DNA of 9,434 nucleotides from Candidatus Alistipes excrementipullorum (GTDB lineage Bacteria; Bacteroidota; Bacteroidia; Bacteroidales; Rikenellaceae): contig DXGW01000195.1 in NCBI GenBank assembly GCA_019113665.1, positions 1 through 9,434 on the forward strand, written 5' to 3'. Below, one piece after another: positions 7,222 to 9,434 of this stretch (the stretch's first letter is position 1; every line of letters begins with the position of its first letter). Under the pieces are notes generated by a model. That model was given only the letters and a program-made list of their open reading frames with translations. It did no database searches and was not told the DNA's origin. Made by a program: the position numbers and the translations under genes.

Positions 7222-8466
7222 TTACTCCTCGAATGAGTGGATAACCACGCCCGAACGGAGTTTCGGTTCGAACCACGTGGTCTTCGGAGGCATGATGTTA
7301 CCAGTATCGGCAATGTCGATCAGCTGCTTCATGGATACGGGATAAAGCGCAAACGCCACCTTCATCTCGCCGCTGTCCACGCGCTTGCTCAGCTCGCCGA
7401 GACCGCGGATTCCGCCGACAAAATCTATACGTTTCGAGGTGCGGAGATCCTTTATGCCCAGCAGCTTGTCGAGCACGAGGTTCGACAGCACCGTCACGTC
7501 CAGCACACCTATCGGGTCATTGTCGTCGTACGTACCCTTTTTGGCCGTAAGGCTGTACCATTCGCCGTCGAGATACATCGCGAAGTTGTGCAGGGCGGCG
7601 GGGCGGTATATCTCCTTGCCCTTCTTCTCGACATCGAAATCCTTTTTCAGTGCCTCGACGAACTCTTCAGGCGTCATACCGTTGAGATCCTTGACCACAC
7701 GGTTGTAGTCGATGATATTCAACTGCGAGGCAGGGAACGTCACGGCAAGGAAGTAACAATACTCCTCATCGCCCTTGTGATCCGGATTCTTGGCCATCAT
7801 GGCCTGGCCCACACGTGCAGCCGCAGCCGTACGGTGGTGACCGTCGGCAACATACAGGGCAGGTATCGACCCGAATATTTCGGTTATGCGCTTGTTCGTC
7901 GCCTCGTCACGGATAACCCAGAAATGGTGTCCGAATCCGTCTTCAGCCGTAAAATCATACTCGGGCTCGTTGTTCTTCACGATATCGGCGACGATGGCGT
8001 CTATCTCGGCATTGTCGGGATAGGCGAAGAATACCGGCTCGATATTGGCCTTCTGGTTGAAGACATGTTTCATGCGGTCCTCCTCCTTGTCGGGACGTGT
8101 AAGCTCGTGTTTCTTGATCGCACCCGAGAGGTAATCCTCGAAATGGCAGCACATGACCAAACCGTACTGCGTACGGCCATTCATGGTCTGCGCATATATA
8201 TAGTAGTGCTCTTCGTCGTCCTGTTTGAGCCAGCCGTTCTTGCGCCACAGCTTGAAGTTCTCGACTGCCTTGTCGTAAACCTCCTGCGAATGCTCGTCGG
8301 CTATGGGTTCGAAATCAATCTCCGGCTTGATGATATGCAGGAGCGAACGTTCGGTAGCCTCGGCTTTAGCCTCGGCGGAATTCAGAACATCGTACGGACG
8401 GGACGCCACCTCTGCGGCATGTTCCTTCGGCGGACGTATTCCCTTGAACGGTTTGATCTTTACCAT
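7222..8466 (-). CDS. DUF1015 family protein of unknown function, in a serA operon
   Basis: A full-length DUF1015 (COG4198-type) cytosolic protein of 414 residues with no signal peptide or membrane segment. Family marks read from the sequence: FKGIRPPK (7-14), ASRPYDVLNSAEA (21-33), KKHELTRPDKEEDR (118-131), LYVADGHHRTAAAA (204-217), IIDYNRVVKDLNG (251-263), RIDFVGGIRG (346-355) and the C-terminal GNIMPPKTTWFEPKLRSG (389-406). The start ATG at 8466 lies 4 nt after the serA stop codon, so the two are translated from one message; no Shine-Dalgarno site is seen. DUF1015 genes commonly sit by serC and serA in Bacteroidales (from memory), which suggests a link to serine or phosphoserine metabolism, but the biochemical role is not known to me. 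The G-H-H-R motif recalls the G-x-H-R phosphate-binding motif of the ParB/sulfiredoxin fold; that is speculation. Confidence 0.9.
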   Translation of the reverse strand: MVKIKPFKGIRPPKEHAAEVASRPYDVLNSAEAKAEATERSLLHIIKPEIDFEPIADEHSQEVYDKAVENFKLWRKNGWLKQDDEEHYYIYAQTMNGRTQYGLVMCCHFEDYLSGAIKKHELTRPDKEEDRMKHVFNQKANIEPVFFAYPDNAEIDAIVADIVKNNEPEYDFTAEDGFGHHFWVIRDEATNKRITEIFGSIPALYVADGHHRTAAAARVGQAMMAKNPDHKGDEEYCYFLAVTFPASQLNIIDYNRVVKDLNGMTPEEFVEALKKDFDVEKKGKEIYRPAALHNFAMYLDGEWYSLTAKKGTYDDNDPIGVLDVTVLSNLVLDKLLGIKDLRTSKRIDFVGGIRGLGELSKRVDSGEMKVAFALYPVSMKQLIDIADTGNIMPPKTTWFEPKLRSGVVIHSFEE

Positions 8467-8470
8467 AATG

Positions 8471-9394
8471 TTATTTGTTTACCTGGAATTTGACATTGCC
8501 GTTGACAAAATAATCCACAATCTGACTTGCTGCAGCCAGACCGGCATTGATATTTGCCTCGGCGGTCTCGGCTCCCATCTTCTTGGGTGTAGCGAAGAAA
8601 CGCTTGCCGAACTTTTCAGCCATATCGGCTGCCGCTTCTGGAGCGATGTCTGTTATATATTTCAGATCCTCGCGCTCGGTCATTGCACGCATTACGCCCT
8701 CCTCGTCGATAACCTCCTTGCGGGCCGTGTTGACCAGAGTCGCGCCCTTGGGCATCGACATCATCAGGTCATACCCGATGGATTTGACCGTCTGCAGAGT
8801 TGCGGGAATGTGCAGCGAAAGGAAATCGGCCCGCGAATAGAGATCCTCTACCGAGTCGACCTTCTCCACTCCGTCCTTCTCGAATACGGCGGCATCGGTA
8901 ATGAACGGGTCATATGCAATGACATTCATACCCAGCGCCTTGCCTTTGCGACCGACCAGCTTGCCGACGTTGCCGTAAGCATGTATTGCCAGCGTCTTGC
9001 CCTGTATCTCCGAGCCGGTTCCCGGCGTAAACCTGTTGCGCGACATGAATATCATCATGGCCAAAGCCAATTCTGCCACGGCATTGGAGTTCTGGCCGGG
9101 AGTGTTCATAACAACAACCCCTTTGGCCGAAGCGGCCGCCAGGTCGACATTGTCATATCCGGCACCCGCACGCACGACGATCTTGAGGTTGCGTGCCGCA
9201 GCTATGACCTCGGCCGTAACCTTGTCGCTGCGTATAATCATTGCATCGACATCGGCAACAGCCTCCAGCAGCTGGGCCTTGTCGGTATATTTTTCAAGCA
9301 ATACGGTCTGATACCCGGCTTTGTCGAATATCGCCCTGATACCGTCGACCGCCTTCTTGGCAAACGGTTTTTCTGTCGCTACAAGAACTTTCAT
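8471..9394 (-). CDS. serA: D-3-phosphoglycerate dehydrogenase, short form without ACT domain
   Basis: Oxidises 3-phosphoglycerate to 3-phosphohydroxypyruvate with NAD, the first step of serine biosynthesis. I choose ATG at 9394 (307 residues, MKVLVATEKPFAKKAVDGIR); a TTG four codons upstream would add MIKD but is a poor start and precedes the family's usual N-terminus. The frame is open to the window edge. Visible features: Arg75 in VVRAGAGYDNVD, NTPGQNSNAVAELALAMM (97-114), Rossmann loop HAYGNVG (138-144, with Ala at the first usual Gly), and PKGATLVNTARKEVID (215-230). The usual catalytic His in TPH-x-GA is Lys271 here (TPKKMGAETAEA). At 307 residues it lacks the C-terminal regulatory domain found in E. 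coli SerA (410 residues), so classic serine feedback through ACT is not expected. It is the first visible gene of the unit; serC is often upstream in Bacteroidales, but only 40 bases remain and no promoter match is seen there. Other 2-hydroxyacid dehydrogenases are possible but less likely. Confidence 0.88.
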   Translation of the reverse strand: MKVLVATEKPFAKKAVDGIRAIFDKAGYQTVLLEKYTDKAQLLEAVADVDAMIIRSDKVTAEVIAAARNLKIVVRAGAGYDNVDLAAASAKGVVVMNTPGQNSNAVAELALAMMIFMSRNRFTPGTGSEIQGKTLAIHAYGNVGKLVGRKGKALGMNVIAYDPFITDAAVFEKDGVEKVDSVEDLYSRADFLSLHIPATLQTVKSIGYDLMMSMPKGATLVNTARKEVIDEEGVMRAMTEREDLKYITDIAPEAAADMAEKFGKRFFATPKKMGAETAEANINAGLAAASQIVDYFVNGNVKFQVNK

Positions 9395-9434
9395 GTCTTT
9401 TATCAATGATGTGAAATGAATGGCTTTCTCTTCT

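Noticed and set aside
9395..9406. TTG at 9406 as the start of serA
   Set aside because: ATG at 9394 gives the normal family N-terminus MKVLVATEKPF; the four extra residues have no support.
7237..9409. Two long + strand frames (418 and 368 codons) opposite DUF1015 and serA
   Set aside because: Composition is shadow-like (high Arg, His, Leu), no motifs are recognised, and the - strand genes beneath have strong family signatures.
9395..9434. Possible end of an upstream serC gene or a serA promoter at the right edge
   Set aside because: Only 40 bases are available; I see no stop-codon context, promoter match or protein motif that can be assigned.

Overview
The window looks like a chromosomal segment of a gut-type Bacteroidales bacterium, most likely Alistipes or a relative in Rikenellaceae. 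The reasons are fairly GC-rich coding DNA, SusD- and SusE/F-type outer-membrane lipoproteins, genes without Shine-Dalgarno sites, and a short SerA of the Bacteroidales type next to a DUF1015 gene. The genus is an inference from composition and gene style; no rRNA or other marker is present.

Left part (1-7165, + strand): the downstream portion of a polysaccharide utilization locus (PUL). In order it holds the 3' part of a susD-like gene, a large susE/F-like surface glycan-binding lipoprotein with three internal repeats, a GH53 endo-beta-1,4-galactanase lipoprotein, and a secreted GH2 beta-galactosidase. The order SusD, SusE-like, GH53, GH2 matches the pectic galactan PUL of Bacteroides thetaiotaomicron (BT4670-BT4667, recalled from memory). 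The proposed pathway: surface SusD and SusE/F proteins capture beta-1,4-galactan, the surface GH53 enzyme cuts it, an upstream SusC partner (outside the window) imports the oligosaccharides, and the periplasmic GH2 enzyme releases galactose. Genes are 12 nt apart, except for a 62-nt gap before GH53 that carries a strong GC-rich hairpin. This may set different transcript levels for the binding and enzyme halves of the operon.

Middle (7166-7221): a near-perfect inverted repeat with A/T tracts on both sides lies between two convergent operons and should terminate transcription in both directions.

Right part (7222-9434, - strand): a two-gene unit, serA (D-3-phosphoglycerate dehydrogenase without an ACT domain) followed after 4 nt by a DUF1015 family gene. 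This is housekeeping serine biosynthesis plus an uncharacterised partner. Two points deserve attention: SerA has Lys where most of the family has the catalytic His, and the DUF1015 protein has a conserved ADGHHR motif next to a serine gene.

I see no mobile elements, CRISPR arrays, tRNA or rRNA genes. No wholly new system is evident; the points of interest are inside otherwise recognisable families.
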